Assembly: GCA_009377645.1 (NCBI GenBank)
Contig: WHTQ01000001.1
Span: forward strand, 62,001-126,000
DNA: 64,000 nucleotides
Direction: 5' to 3'
Source of the DNA: Micromonosporaceae bacterium
GTDB lineage: Bacteria > Actinomycetota > Actinomycetes > Mycobacteriales > Micromonosporaceae
Shown here: positions 47,693 to 55,576 of the stretch, piece after piece
Layout of the letters: every line of letters begins with the position of its first letter
Position numbering within the stretch: the stretch's first letter is position 1
The notes under the pieces: model-generated
What the model was told of the DNA's origin: nothing
Seen by the model: the letters and a program-made list of their open reading frames with translations, nothing else
Database searches by the model: none
Program-made: the position numbers and the translations under genes

Positions 47693-49111
47693 ATGCGGAC
47701 GCAGTTGTTCATCAGCGGCTCCTGGATGGACGGCGAGAGCGTAGCGGCGGTGGCGGACAAGTTCACCGGGCGGGTGCTGGGCGAGGTGGCACAGGCCGGC
47801 GCGGCGCAGGTACAGCAGGCGGTGGCGGCGCTGGCGGCCGGGCAGCGCCGCGATGTCCCGCCGCCGTACGAGCGGTACGAGATCCTCACTCGGGCCGCCC
47901 GGCTGGTGACCGAGCGCCGGGCCGCCCTGGCCGACACCATGGTGTCCGAGAGCGGCTTCACCCTCGACGACGTGGCCGGCGAGATCGACCGGACCGCGCA
48001 GACGCTGCGTCTGTGCGGCGAGGAGGCCACCCGGATCGCCGGTGAGATGGTCCCGCTGGACGGCGCGCCTGGGGTACGCGACCGGCTCGGGTTCACGATC
48101 CGCCGCCCGGTGGGCGTGGTCTGCGCCATCACGCCGTTCAACTCGCCGCTGAACACCCCCGCCCACAAGGTCGGACCGGCCATCGCGGCCGGCAACGCGG
48201 TGGTGCTCAAGCCCGCCACCTACACCCCGCTGAGCGCCGCCGCGCTGGTGGAGATCCTGCTCGACGCCGGGCTGCCGCCCTCGCTGATCGCCCTGCTGCA
48301 CGGCTCCGGCGCATCGGTGGGCGCCCCGCTGCTCGCGGACCCGCGGGTGGGGTTCTACACGTTCACCGGCTCCACAGAGGTCGGTCACCGGATCCGGGCC
48401 GGCGCCGGGGTACGCCCGACCCAGCTGGAGCTGGGCGGGCTTTCCAGCACCATCGTGTGCGCCGACGCCGACCCGCAGGCGGTGGTGGACCGGTGCATGC
48501 CCGCCGCGTTCCGCAAGGCCGGGCAGGTCTGCACCTCGGTGCAACGCCTCTACCTGCACGAGGACATCCGCGCCGAGGTCACCGACCGGCTGGTCAGCGC
48601 GGTCGAACGGCAGCGCTACGGCGACCCTCACCAGCCCGGCACCCTGACCGGTCCGCTGATCAGCGGCAAGGACGCGGACCGGGTCATGTCCTGGGTGGAC
48701 GAGGCGCTCGCCGCGGGGGCGTCCGCCCTGGCCGGTGGGCGCCGGGACGGGCGGGTGGTCGCGCCGACCGTGCTGGCCGGCGTCTCGGCCAGCAGCCGGG
48801 TGATGTGCCAGGAGGTGTTCGGCCCGGTGGTGAGCCTGCGCAGCTTCACCGACCTGGACCGGGCGGTGGACGAGGTCAACGACACCCCGTACGGGCTGTC
48901 GGCCGGGATCTTCACCAACGACCTGCGCGCCGGCATCCGCGCCGCGGAGCGGCTGCGGATGGGCTCCGTCCACATCAACCAGACCTCCAGCAGCCGGGTG
49001 GACCTGATGCCGTACGGGGGCGTGAAGGAGAGCGGCTTCGGCCGGGAGGGCCCCCGCTACGCGATCCAGGAGATGACCGAAGAACGCCTGGTGACCGTCG
49101 ACTACGGCTGA
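47693..49111 (+). CDS. Aldehyde dehydrogenase
   Basis: 472-residue NAD(P)-dependent aldehyde dehydrogenase. Cofactor/catalytic residues: N150 (ITPFNSPLN), K173 (VVLKPA), E246 (QLELGG), nucleophile C280 (GQVCTSVQR), plus CQEVFGPVVSL and GGVKESGFGREG. The start is the ATG at 47693 after AAAGGAGGG; the open frame extends upstream through the promoter. It stands alone between divergent GntR and convergent ABC permease genes and shares the GntR-type operator. Likely converts an aldehyde to the acid in the regulon pathway. Confidence 0.92.
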   Translation: MRTQLFISGSWMDGESVAAVADKFTGRVLGEVAQAGAAQVQQAVAALAAGQRRDVPPPYERYEILTRAARLVTERRAALADTMVSESGFTLDDVAGEIDRTAQTLRLCGEEATRIAGEMVPLDGAPGVRDRLGFTIRRPVGVVCAITPFNSPLNTPAHKVGPAIAAGNAVVLKPATYTPLSAAALVEILLDAGLPPSLIALLHGSGASVGAPLLADPRVGFYTFTGSTEVGHRIRAGAGVRPTQLELGGLSSTIVCADADPQAVVDRCMPAAFRKAGQVCTSVQRLYLHEDIRAEVTDRLVSAVERQRYGDPHQPGTLTGPLISGKDADRVMSWVDEALAAGASALAGGRRDGRVVAPTVLAGVSASSRVMCQEVFGPVVSLRSFTDLDRAVDEVNDTPYGLSAGIFTNDLRAGIRAAERLRMGSVHINQTSSSRVDLMPYGGVKESGFGREGPRYAIQEMTEERLVTVDYG

Positions 49112-49129
49112 CCGGACGGGACGCAGCGG

Positions 49130-50896
49130 CTACCCGCGCCGCCCCCGGGCCAGGCGGATGCCGATCAGGCCCACCGTGATCGTGATGGCGCACATGACCG
49201 TGCCGAGGGCGGCGCCGCGCTCCAGCGAGCCCTGGGTGCTGTAGCCGAGCAGCAGAATCGACAGCGGCTGGAAGTCGCTGCTGCTGAGCAGTGCCACCGT
49301 GCTGACATTGCGCATGGCGGAGTCGAATGTCAGCAACCCGACCGCCAGGATGGTCTGGCTCAGCAGCGGAGCGGTGATGAACAGGTGGGCGCGGGCCGGG
49401 GACGCCCCGGCGATCCGGGCGGCCGCCTCGTGGTCCGGGCTGATCTGCAGCAGGGCGGACTTCATCTGCTGGGTCCCGACCGACATGTGGTTGACGACCA
49501 CCGCCAGCGCGAGGCCGGCCAGGGCACCGTACATGACCGACCGGAGCGGCGTGGCGAGGAACAGCCACAGCAACCCGAACCCCAGCAGCAGGCCCGGTAC
49601 GCCGGCGGGCACCCACGCCATGCTGTCCACATAGCTGCGACCCGGCAGCCGGGAGCGGATGACGTAGTACGCGGCCAGGAAGTACAGCAGGACGCCGGCG
49701 GCCGCCGCGGCCAGGCCGAGCTGCAGGCTGTCGGTGAACGACGACAGGAAGCGCCGGTCGTTGAGCAACGCCGACCAGTTGTCGGTCGTGTATGGCGGCT
49801 CGATCTGGAAGAACCCGAAGCGGCGCATGAAGGACCCGACGGCCACCGCGGCCACCGGCAGCAGCACCGTGAGAGTGAGGTAGCAAGTCGTGATGCCGAA
49901 CGCGACCCACCGGCCCACCCGGCCGAGCCGGACGACGGTGTCGGAGAAGCCCTTGGCGCCCACCGTGGTGAAGCTGCGCCGGCGGACGAAGTAGCGCTGC
50001 AGCAGCACCAGCAGGACCAGCATCGGGATGAACATCACGCCCAGCGCGGCCGAGATGCCGTACCGGGGCGGGGTCGCCTGCAGCCAGTTGTAGATCTGGG
50101 TCGAGAACACCTGCAGGCCCGCCTGCGGGCCGAGGATCAGCTCGATCTCGAACGCGTTCAACGAGTAGGCGAGACCGAGCAGACCGGTGCTGAAGATCGC
50201 CGGGGCCATCAGCGGCAGGGTGATCAGCAGCGCGGTGCGGTAGCGGCCGGCGCCGGCGGTGCCGGCCGCCTCCTCCAGGGTGGCGTCCATCCGCCGGAAC
50301 ACCGGGATCAGCAGGATCGTCATCACCGGCACGGTGGTGGTCAGGTGCGCCAGGTTGATGCCCCAGAAGCTGAAAATGTTGAGCGGACCGCGTTCGAGGC
50401 TGACCCCCGGGATGCTTCGCACCGCCTCGTTGAGCACCCCGGTCAGCGGGTCGGCCAGCAGGATCCAGCCGAGGGTCACCGAGATCCCGGGGATGAAGAA
50501 CGCTATCCAGAACAGCACCTCCAGCACCCGGCCGCCCGGCATGTCCGTCCGCGCGATAAACCACGCCAGGAGAGTGGCGATCGCCAGCGCGATCGGGATC
50601 CGGGTCAGGCCAAGCTGCAGGGTGGTGCGCATGGCTTCCAGGAACGCCGGGTCGCTGACCCCGTCGGTCCAGTTGGCCAGGCCGAAGCGGGCCGGCTGGC
50701 CGGGAGCGGACAGGTTGAAGGTGTTGACGACCAGGTAGCCCAGCGGGACGGCGACCACCACCGTGATGAACGCCAGCATCGGCAGGCCGCGCAGCCAGCG
50801 CCGGCCCCGCCGCCACAGGTTGCCCGGCCGCGACCCCGGCCGCTCGCCGACCCGGTCGTCCGCCTGCGGGGTGGGCTCCTGCAGGACGACGGTCAC
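49130..50896 (-). CDS. Fused ABC transporter permease (second system)
   Basis: 588-residue two-module permease of the iron/polyamine type. EAA loops LEEAAGTAGAGRYRTALLIT (first half) and HEAAARIAGASPARAHLFIT (second half); about six membrane segments per half. GTG start at 50896 overlapping the ATPase stop (GTGA); the upstream open frame belongs to the ATPase region. Last gene of the YceI/ferredoxin/ABC operon and convergent with the aldehyde dehydrogenase gene, 18 bp away. Confidence 0.89.
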   Translation of the reverse strand: MTVVLQEPTPQADDRVGERPGSRPGNLWRRGRRWLRGLPMLAFITVVVAVPLGYLVVNTFNLSAPGQPARFGLANWTDGVSDPAFLEAMRTTLQLGLTRIPIALAIATLLAWFIARTDMPGGRVLEVLFWIAFFIPGISVTLGWILLADPLTGVLNEAVRSIPGVSLERGPLNIFSFWGINLAHLTTTVPVMTILLIPVFRRMDATLEEAAGTAGAGRYRTALLITLPLMAPAIFSTGLLGLAYSLNAFEIELILGPQAGLQVFSTQIYNWLQATPPRYGISAALGVMFIPMLVLLVLLQRYFVRRRSFTTVGAKGFSDTVVRLGRVGRWVAFGITTCYLTLTVLLPVAAVAVGSFMRRFGFFQIEPPYTTDNWSALLNDRRFLSSFTDSLQLGLAAAAAGVLLYFLAAYYVIRSRLPGRSYVDSMAWVPAGVPGLLLGFGLLWLFLATPLRSVMYGALAGLALAVVVNHMSVGTQQMKSALLQISPDHEAAARIAGASPARAHLFITAPLLSQTILAVGLLTFDSAMRNVSTVALLSSSDFQPLSILLLGYSTQGSLERGAALGTVMCAITITVGLIGIRLARGRRG

Positions 50897-52089
50897 CGGG
50901 ACCACACCGTGACGACGTGCGGGTCCAGCCGGAGGAACACCTCGGCTCCGGCCGCCGGCGGGTGGTGCCGACCCCCGATGAGGACCGTGTCCCGCCCGCC
51001 GACGTCGGCCACGTACTCGATCCGGTTGCCCAGGTAGGCGGTGGAGATGATGGTGGCGCGGACCTGGTTGGGGCCGGGAGTGGCGCCCTCGGCGGGGGCG
51101 GTCATCTCGACGTCCTCCGGTCGGGTGTGGACAGACACCGTAGCCCCGTCGGCGAACCCGGACAGGTCCTGTGCGGTATCGATCCAGGGCTGCCCCAGCG
51201 ACGGATCCTCCAGCCGGATCCGGGCCGCACCACCGGACCGGTCGACCCGGCCGGACAGGATCACCCGCCGTCCCAGGAAGTCCCGCACGAACGGGGTGGC
51301 CGGCCGCTCGTACAGCTCGGCCGGGGTGCCGACCTGCTGGACCTGGCCGTCGCACAGGACCGCGATCCGGTCGGCCAGCGCGAACGCCTCGTCGTGGTCG
51401 TGGGTCACGAACAGCATGCTCACCTCGAGCTCGCGGTTGAGCCGCCGCAGCTCCCGGCGCATCTGCAGGCGTAGCTTCGCATCCAGGTTGGACAGCGGCT
51501 CGTCGAGCAGCAGCAGCTGCGGCCGGTAGACCAACGCCCGGGCGAGGGCCACCCGTTGCTGCTGCCCGCCGGAGAGCTGGTTGGCCCGGCGGTCGATCAG
51601 CTCCCGCATCCCGGTGATCTCGAGGATCTCCGCCACCAGCTCGCGCCGCCGCGCCCGGCGTACCCCCCGCATCCGCAGCGGGAAGGCGACGTTGCCGGCG
51701 ACCGTCATGTGCGGCCAGATCGCGTAGGACTGGAACACCATGGCGATGTTGCGGCGTTCGGCCGGCAGCGACCGCCCGATCGACGCGTCGGCCAGCACCC
51801 GGCCTCCCATCAGGATCTGGCCGCCGTCCAGCGGCTCCAGCCCGGCAACCATCCGCAGGCAGGTGGTCTTGCCGGAGCCGCTCGGCCCGAGCAGCGCGAA
51901 CACCTCACCCTGCCGCACGGTCAGGTCGACGTTGTCGACAGCCCGGACCGATCCATAGTGGCGGACCAGGTTCCGCACCTCGAGCAGTACCTCCGGTAGC
52001 TCCGACGCGGCTGCCGGCGCTGGCGCCGGCGCCGCGGCTGGCGCTGGCGCCGCGGCCGAGCCGCCGGCGGCCTTCCTAGCTATCGACAT
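50893..52089 (-). CDS. ABC transporter ATP-binding protein (second system)
   Basis: 398-residue PotA/FbpC-like ATPase. Walker A GPSGSGKT from G68, FQSYAIWPHMTV, signature LSGGQQQRVALARAL, Walker B LLLLDEPLSNLD, H-loop FVTHDHDEAF, and a C-terminal TOBE-type domain. It carries an unusual N-terminal tail of Ala/Pro repeats (residues 11-29) encoded by near-repeats of GGCGCYGGCGCCGCGG (around 52022-52055). ATG at 52089 after AGGATCAACG. Partner of the 49130 permease and 52122 receptor. Confidence 0.9.
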   Translation of the reverse strand: MSIARKAAGGSAAAPAPAAAPAPAPAAASELPEVLLEVRNLVRHYGSVRAVDNVDLTVRQGEVFALLGPSGSGKTTCLRMVAGLEPLDGGQILMGGRVLADASIGRSLPAERRNIAMVFQSYAIWPHMTVAGNVAFPLRMRGVRRARRRELVAEILEITGMRELIDRRANQLSGGQQQRVALARALVYRPQLLLLDEPLSNLDAKLRLQMRRELRRLNRELEVSMLFVTHDHDEAFALADRIAVLCDGQVQQVGTPAELYERPATPFVRDFLGRRVILSGRVDRSGGAARIRLEDPSLGQPWIDTAQDLSGFADGATVSVHTRPEDVEMTAPAEGATPGPNQVRATIISTAYLGNRIEYVADVGGRDTVLIGGRHHPPAAGAEVFLRLDPHVVTVWSR

Positions 52090-52121
52090 CGTTGATCCTG
52101 TTCGCTGGCCGGCCGGCCCGG

Positions 52122-53261
52122 CTACCCGCCGGTCCCGATCAGGTCGGTGACCAGCTGCTGCGCCGCCGGCTTGCCGGTGGTCAGGAAGTCCCAGGAGTAC
52201 GCGTCGAAGTACTCCGCATCGGGGTCGATGGCTACCTCCTCCGCCCCCTCCGGGACCGGGATGTCCTTGCGGCTGCTGGGCGTGATCGCCGCCTCGTTGT
52301 ACAGCTGGTTGCCCTCGGCGCACACCAGCCAGTTCAGCAGCAGCTCCGCGGCGTTCGGGTGCGGCGGCTGGTCGCTGATGCCGATCACGCCCGACCCGCC
52401 CAGGATCTGTAGCGGCGCCTCCTGCGGCACGATCAGCTCCACCGGAAGGCCCTGCTGGACCGCCACCCGGGCGTAGGTCGGGAACATCGAGATGCCGATC
52501 GCATAGGTACCGCGGGCCACCGCGTCGACCTCCGCCTGCTGGTCCTGCATGACCACCGGCTCCTGGTCGACGTAGAGCTGGCGCACGAACTCCTCGCCGT
52601 AGGTCTCGTACAGGATGCCCACGTCGTTGGCGCCGGCGCCGGCGGAGCGCGGATCGTCCACCACGATCTGCCCCTTCCACTTCGGATCGAGCAGGTCCTC
52701 CCAGGTAGTGATCTCACCCTCCGTGACCAGGTCGGTGTTGATCAGCAGGAAGGTGTTCATGTAGCGCGAAATCTGGAACAGCTTGTCCTGCTCCTGGTCG
52801 ATCCAGGGCGCCTCGTCCAGCACGTAGCTGGACGGCTCCACCAGGGCCGGGTCCAGCACCGAGCTGAGCGAACCGATCCAGCCGTTCTCGTACATCCGGT
52901 TCACGCCGCTGTCCCCACCGCCGCTCCACACGTCGACCGAGTAGACGTTCGCCGCGCGCTCGTTGGCCAGCCGCGCGGTCAGCACCGAGCCGGGCGAGCC
53001 GGTGTACCGCACCTCGACGCCGTACCGCTCGTCGAACGCCGGCGGGATGACCGGATCGATCTGGGCGTTGGACACCGAGCCCACCATCTCCACCACCCCC
53101 TCCTCCTGCGCGGCGGTGACCAGCTCGGAGTCCGGGTCGGGACAGTCTGAAGCGTCCACGGTCGTATCGACGGAGGACCCGTCATCGCCGCCGCAGGCGG
53201 CGGCCAGCGATCCCAGTAACACTGCGGTGACGGCTATCTGCAGGGACTTGTTGTGTCTCAT
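52122..53261 (-). CDS. Extracellular solute-binding lipoprotein (iron/polyamine type, second system)
   Basis: 379-residue FbpA/PotD-like receptor with a Sec signal and lipobox LGSLAAAC (C23). YGVEVRYTGSPGSVLTARLA, TTWEDLLDPKWKGQIVVDDP and HPNAAELLLNWLVCAEG follow the family. Unlike the 25292 receptor it has no twin-arginine motif, so it is exported unfolded. It starts 2 bp after the ferredoxin reductase stop. Confidence 0.9.
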   Translation of the reverse strand: MRHNKSLQIAVTAVLLGSLAAACGGDDGSSVDTTVDASDCPDPDSELVTAAQEEGVVEMVGSVSNAQIDPVIPPAFDERYGVEVRYTGSPGSVLTARLANERAANVYSVDVWSGGGDSGVNRMYENGWIGSLSSVLDPALVEPSSYVLDEAPWIDQEQDKLFQISRYMNTFLLINTDLVTEGEITTWEDLLDPKWKGQIVVDDPRSAGAGANDVGILYETYGEEFVRQLYVDQEPVVMQDQQAEVDAVARGTYAIGISMFPTYARVAVQQGLPVELIVPQEAPLQILGGSGVIGISDQPPHPNAAELLLNWLVCAEGNQLYNEAAITPSSRKDIPVPEGAEEVAIDPDAEYFDAYSWDFLTTGKPAAQQLVTDLIGTGG

Positions 53262-53263
53262 CG

Positions 53264-54634
53264 CTACCTACCTTTGCCAGGCTCGGGAACTACGTCCGGT
53301 TTCGCTCGCAAGCTTCGCGAAGCCGTCTCGGTTTCGCTGGCGTCTTTGCCAGCATCAGATCTCGCACGATGGTTGCCGCGGCCGCCCGCCGCGGCCGCGG
53401 TTCGCGGCTGGGCGGCACCGGAAGGCGAGCCGAGCATGCCGGCCAGCGTCCGGGACACCTCCGCTACCGGTGCCCGCCGCGCCAGCGCCCGGCGGCAGGC
53501 CAGGATTGCCCGCGGCCAGTCCACGGTCACCCCGCCGCGGAGCAGGCCGCCCTTGGAGTAGAGGATCGCGAGCCGGCCGGGCCGGAGCTGGTCGCGGACC
53601 CAGTGGTGTTCGAGGGTGGCGTGCGTCGATCCCGCCAGCTGGACCGTGACGCCGTACTGGTCGCTCCAGACGTAGTCCGCGCCGGGCAGCGGTGGGGTCC
53701 CGGCCGGCTGGGCGATCTGCTGGCCGACACAGGCCGCCTGGTCCACCGCGCTGGTCCAGTGCTCGATCCGCCGGTGGCACCCGTGACCGGGGCTGTACCA
53801 GCGGGCGACATCCCCGACCGCGTACACCGAGCCGGTCCCGTCCGCCCGCCCGCGCTCGTCACAGACCACCCCGTCGTCGACCACCAGTCCGGAGCGGCTC
53901 AGCCAGTCGTCGTTGGGCACGGTGCCGATTCCGACCACCGCGAGGTCGGCGCGGATCACCTCGCCGTCACTGAGCCGGGCCGACAGGCCGGCACCGTCGG
54001 CGACCACCGCCTCGGCGGCGACCCCGAACCGGGTCTCGACGCCGTACCGGCCCGGCAGCCGGGCGAGGTACCGGCCCACCTTGTCGCCGACCAGCCGGGC
54101 CAGCGGTGCCACCAGCGGGTCGACCACGGTGACCGACAGGCCCCGGTCGCGGGCGGTGGTGGCGACCTCGGCGCCGATGAAGCCGCCGCCGATCACGATC
54201 AGCCGCCGCCCGGGCCGCAGCGCCGACCGCAGCGCCCGGGCGTCCGACAGGGTACGCAGGACGAAGACGCGGTCCGGGACCGGCCACGGGGACGGGCGGG
54301 CGCGGGCGCCGGTGGCTACCACGAGCACGTCATAGGCCAGCGCCGCTCCGCCGCTGAGCTCGACCACCCGCCGGCCGGGATCGAGGCTTACCGCGCGCCG
54401 GCCCCGGAGGATCTCGACCCCGAGCCGGTCTGCCTGGCCGGCCGGCAGCAGGCTGAAGTCGTCGGTGGTCCAGGCGCCGGCGAGGAACTGCTTGGACAGT
54501 GGCGGCCGGTCGTATGGGACGAGCGGGTCCTGGTCGACCAGCGTGATCGCGTCCGGGTAACCGGAGGCGCGCAACGCCTGGGCAGTCCGCACGCCGGCCA
54601 CCGACGCTCCGATGATGACGGCCGACCGTGCCAT
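53264..54634 (-). CDS. FAD-dependent ferredoxin reductase
   Basis: 456-residue NAD(P)H:ferredoxin reductase of the Rieske/P450 electron-transfer type. FAD motif VIIGASVAGVRTAQALR, YDRPPLSKQFLAG, VVATGARARPSPWP, NAD motif LIVIGGGFIGAEVATTA and GSVYAVGDVARW. The family ends near residue 410; here about 45 extra residues rich in charged amino acids follow, encoded by less GC-rich DNA with small hairpins. TGATG overlap with the ferredoxin gene, so the two are made together. Probable electron supplier for the Rieske oxygenase at 59572-61445. Confidence 0.9.
   Translation of the reverse strand: MARSAVIIGASVAGVRTAQALRASGYPDAITLVDQDPLVPYDRPPLSKQFLAGAWTTDDFSLLPAGQADRLGVEILRGRRAVSLDPGRRVVELSGGAALAYDVLVVATGARARPSPWPVPDRVFVLRTLSDARALRSALRPGRRLIVIGGGFIGAEVATTARDRGLSVTVVDPLVAPLARLVGDKVGRYLARLPGRYGVETRFGVAAEAVVADGAGLSARLSDGEVIRADLAVVGIGTVPNDDWLSRSGLVVDDGVVCDERGRADGTGSVYAVGDVARWYSPGHGCHRRIEHWTSAVDQAACVGQQIAQPAGTPPLPGADYVWSDQYGVTVQLAGSTHATLEHHWVRDQLRPGRLAILYSKGGLLRGGVTVDWPRAILACRRALARRAPVAEVSRTLAGMLGSPSGAAQPRTAAAAGGRGNHRARSDAGKDASETETASRSLRAKPDVVPEPGKGR
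53312..53352. other. Hairpin-forming segment before the binding-protein gene
   Basis: Perfect 12-bp palindrome GCTTCGCGAAGC (53312-53323) and stem CTGGC...GCCAG (53337-53352), inside the extra 3' end of the reductase gene and just upstream of the SBP start. May serve as an mRNA processing or stability element. Confidence 0.45.
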
Positions 54635-54831
54635 CACTCGTCCTGCACGCTCAGCGCCGAGACCGGACAGCTGCGGACGGCGGCCTCCACACGCGACCGG
54701 TCGGCCTCCGGAACGGACTCCCGCAGCACCAGCACGGTGCCGTCGCCGTCCACGTCGAACACATCGGGGTCGGTCATCGCGCAGTTGCCGTACCCCTTGC
54801 ATAGGTCGCGGTCAGCCTTGACCCACGGCAT
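54634..54831 (-). CDS. Ferredoxin, 3Fe-4S type
   Basis: 65-residue ferredoxin of the actinomycete P450/oxygenase type. VKADRDLCKGYGNCAM gives C11 and C17, and RSCPVSAL gives C55, the three-cysteine pattern that binds a [3Fe-4S] cluster (the second Cys position of 4Fe ferredoxins is missing). ATG at 54831; 20-bp overlap with the YceI gene and 1-bp overlap with the reductase gene. Passes electrons from the reductase to an oxygenase, most likely the Rieske enzyme nearby. Confidence 0.9.
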   Translation of the reverse strand: MPWVKADRDLCKGYGNCAMTDPDVFDVDGDGTVLVLRESVPEADRSRVEAAVRSCPVSALSVQDE

Positions 54832-55432
54832 CGGCTCCGCCCTCCCAGTTGACCGCACCGCCCCCGGTGAGCAGGAGGTCGAAGTAGACCTCGACCGAGT
54901 CGCGTACCCGCAGCCCGAAGTGGAGCCCTTTGAACGGCGTGACCCCCCACCGGGTCTGCACCACCTCGGCGCCACCGCTGATGCGCACGTCCTCGCCCTG
55001 GCGGGTGAACGTGAACCGGACCTCGAGCGGCTCGCTCCGGCCCGCCACGGCGAGACTGCCCGCCAGCGTGCCCTTCCCGAACCCGCCACCGTCCCGGACG
55101 CCCTGCAGCTGGGCACCGCGCGCCGAGAACTGGAGGGTGGGGTGCTCGTGGCCGCGCAACGTTGTGGCGATCCGGTCCCGGATGGACTCCTTGTCCTGCG
55201 GGGTGAGCTTGCGAAGCCCGCCCTGGGCCTCCCGGACGAACAGCGAGCTGATCGGGACGCTGACCGTTACCTCGACCTCGCCCGGGTGCTCCGGGTCGCC
55301 CGCCAATGTGCCGGACCACGATTCCGCCTCCAGCACCAGGTCGTGACCGAGCGCCGACACGACCCCCTCGCGGAACACGTGAAGTCGCAACCAGCCAGAC
55401 TCTGGCCCCAGGGGAAAGCTGCCTCGCGCCAT
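54812..55432 (-). CDS. YceI-family lipid-binding-fold protein
   Basis: 206-residue YceI-like beta-barrel protein. GHDLVLEAESWSGTL, VSVPISSLFVRE, DKESIRDRIATTLRGHEHPT and LQFSARGAQL are family features (polyisoprenoid or amphiphile binding). No signal peptide is visible, so it is likely cytoplasmic, unlike many YceI proteins. ATG with GGAGGTGAGCGTGG upstream. First gene of the operon with ferredoxin, reductase and ABC importer, an unusual partner for a YceI protein; it might carry a hydrophobic substrate. Confidence 0.83.
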   Translation of the reverse strand: MARGSFPLGPESGWLRLHVFREGVVSALGHDLVLEAESWSGTLAGDPEHPGEVEVTVSVPISSLFVREAQGGLRKLTPQDKESIRDRIATTLRGHEHPTLQFSARGAQLQGVRDGGGFGKGTLAGSLAVAGRSEPLEVRFTFTRQGEDVRISGGAEVVQTRWGVTPFKGLHFGLRVRDSVEVYFDLLLTGGGAVNWEGGADAVGQG

Positions 55433-55487
55433 CCACGCTCACCTCCGACCCGGCAAAATGTTGGCGTGCCCGCCGGCATCTCGTTGC

Positions 55488-55516
55488 AGGCTACAGTATA
55501 CGGTCGCATACTGCAA
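55488..55516 (-). promoter_or_regulatory. Promoter of the YceI/ferredoxin/ABC operon
   Basis: Minus strand: TTGCAG (55516-55511), 17-nt spacer, TAGCCT (55493-55488). The spacer contains the third GTAYGC-N4-GTATAC site. Confidence 0.55.
55496..55511. promoter_or_regulatory. GntR-type operator, site 3
   Basis: Plus strand GTATACGGTCGCATAC; on the transcribed-gene strand it reads GTATGC-GACC-GTATAC, the same 6-4-6 motif as at 46789 and 47556. Extended symmetry CAGTAT...ATACTG surrounds it. It lies between the -35 and -10 of the YceI operon promoter. Confidence 0.75.
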
Positions 55517-55552
55517 TGGCCATCGGCGTGCCAGCAAGAGTTTACGCGGTGC

Positions 55553-55568
55553 TAAACCGGTTTAAACC
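55553..55568. promoter_or_regulatory. Overlapping palindromes TAAACCGGTTTA / GGTTTAAACC
   Basis: TAAACCGGTTTA (55553-55564) and GGTTTAAACC (55559-55568) are perfect palindromes sharing six bases, about 40 bp upstream of the YceI promoter -35. The AT-rich arms with a CCGG centre recall LacI-family operators. No LacI gene is in the window. Confidence 0.5.
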
Positions 55569-55576
55569 AGGATGTT

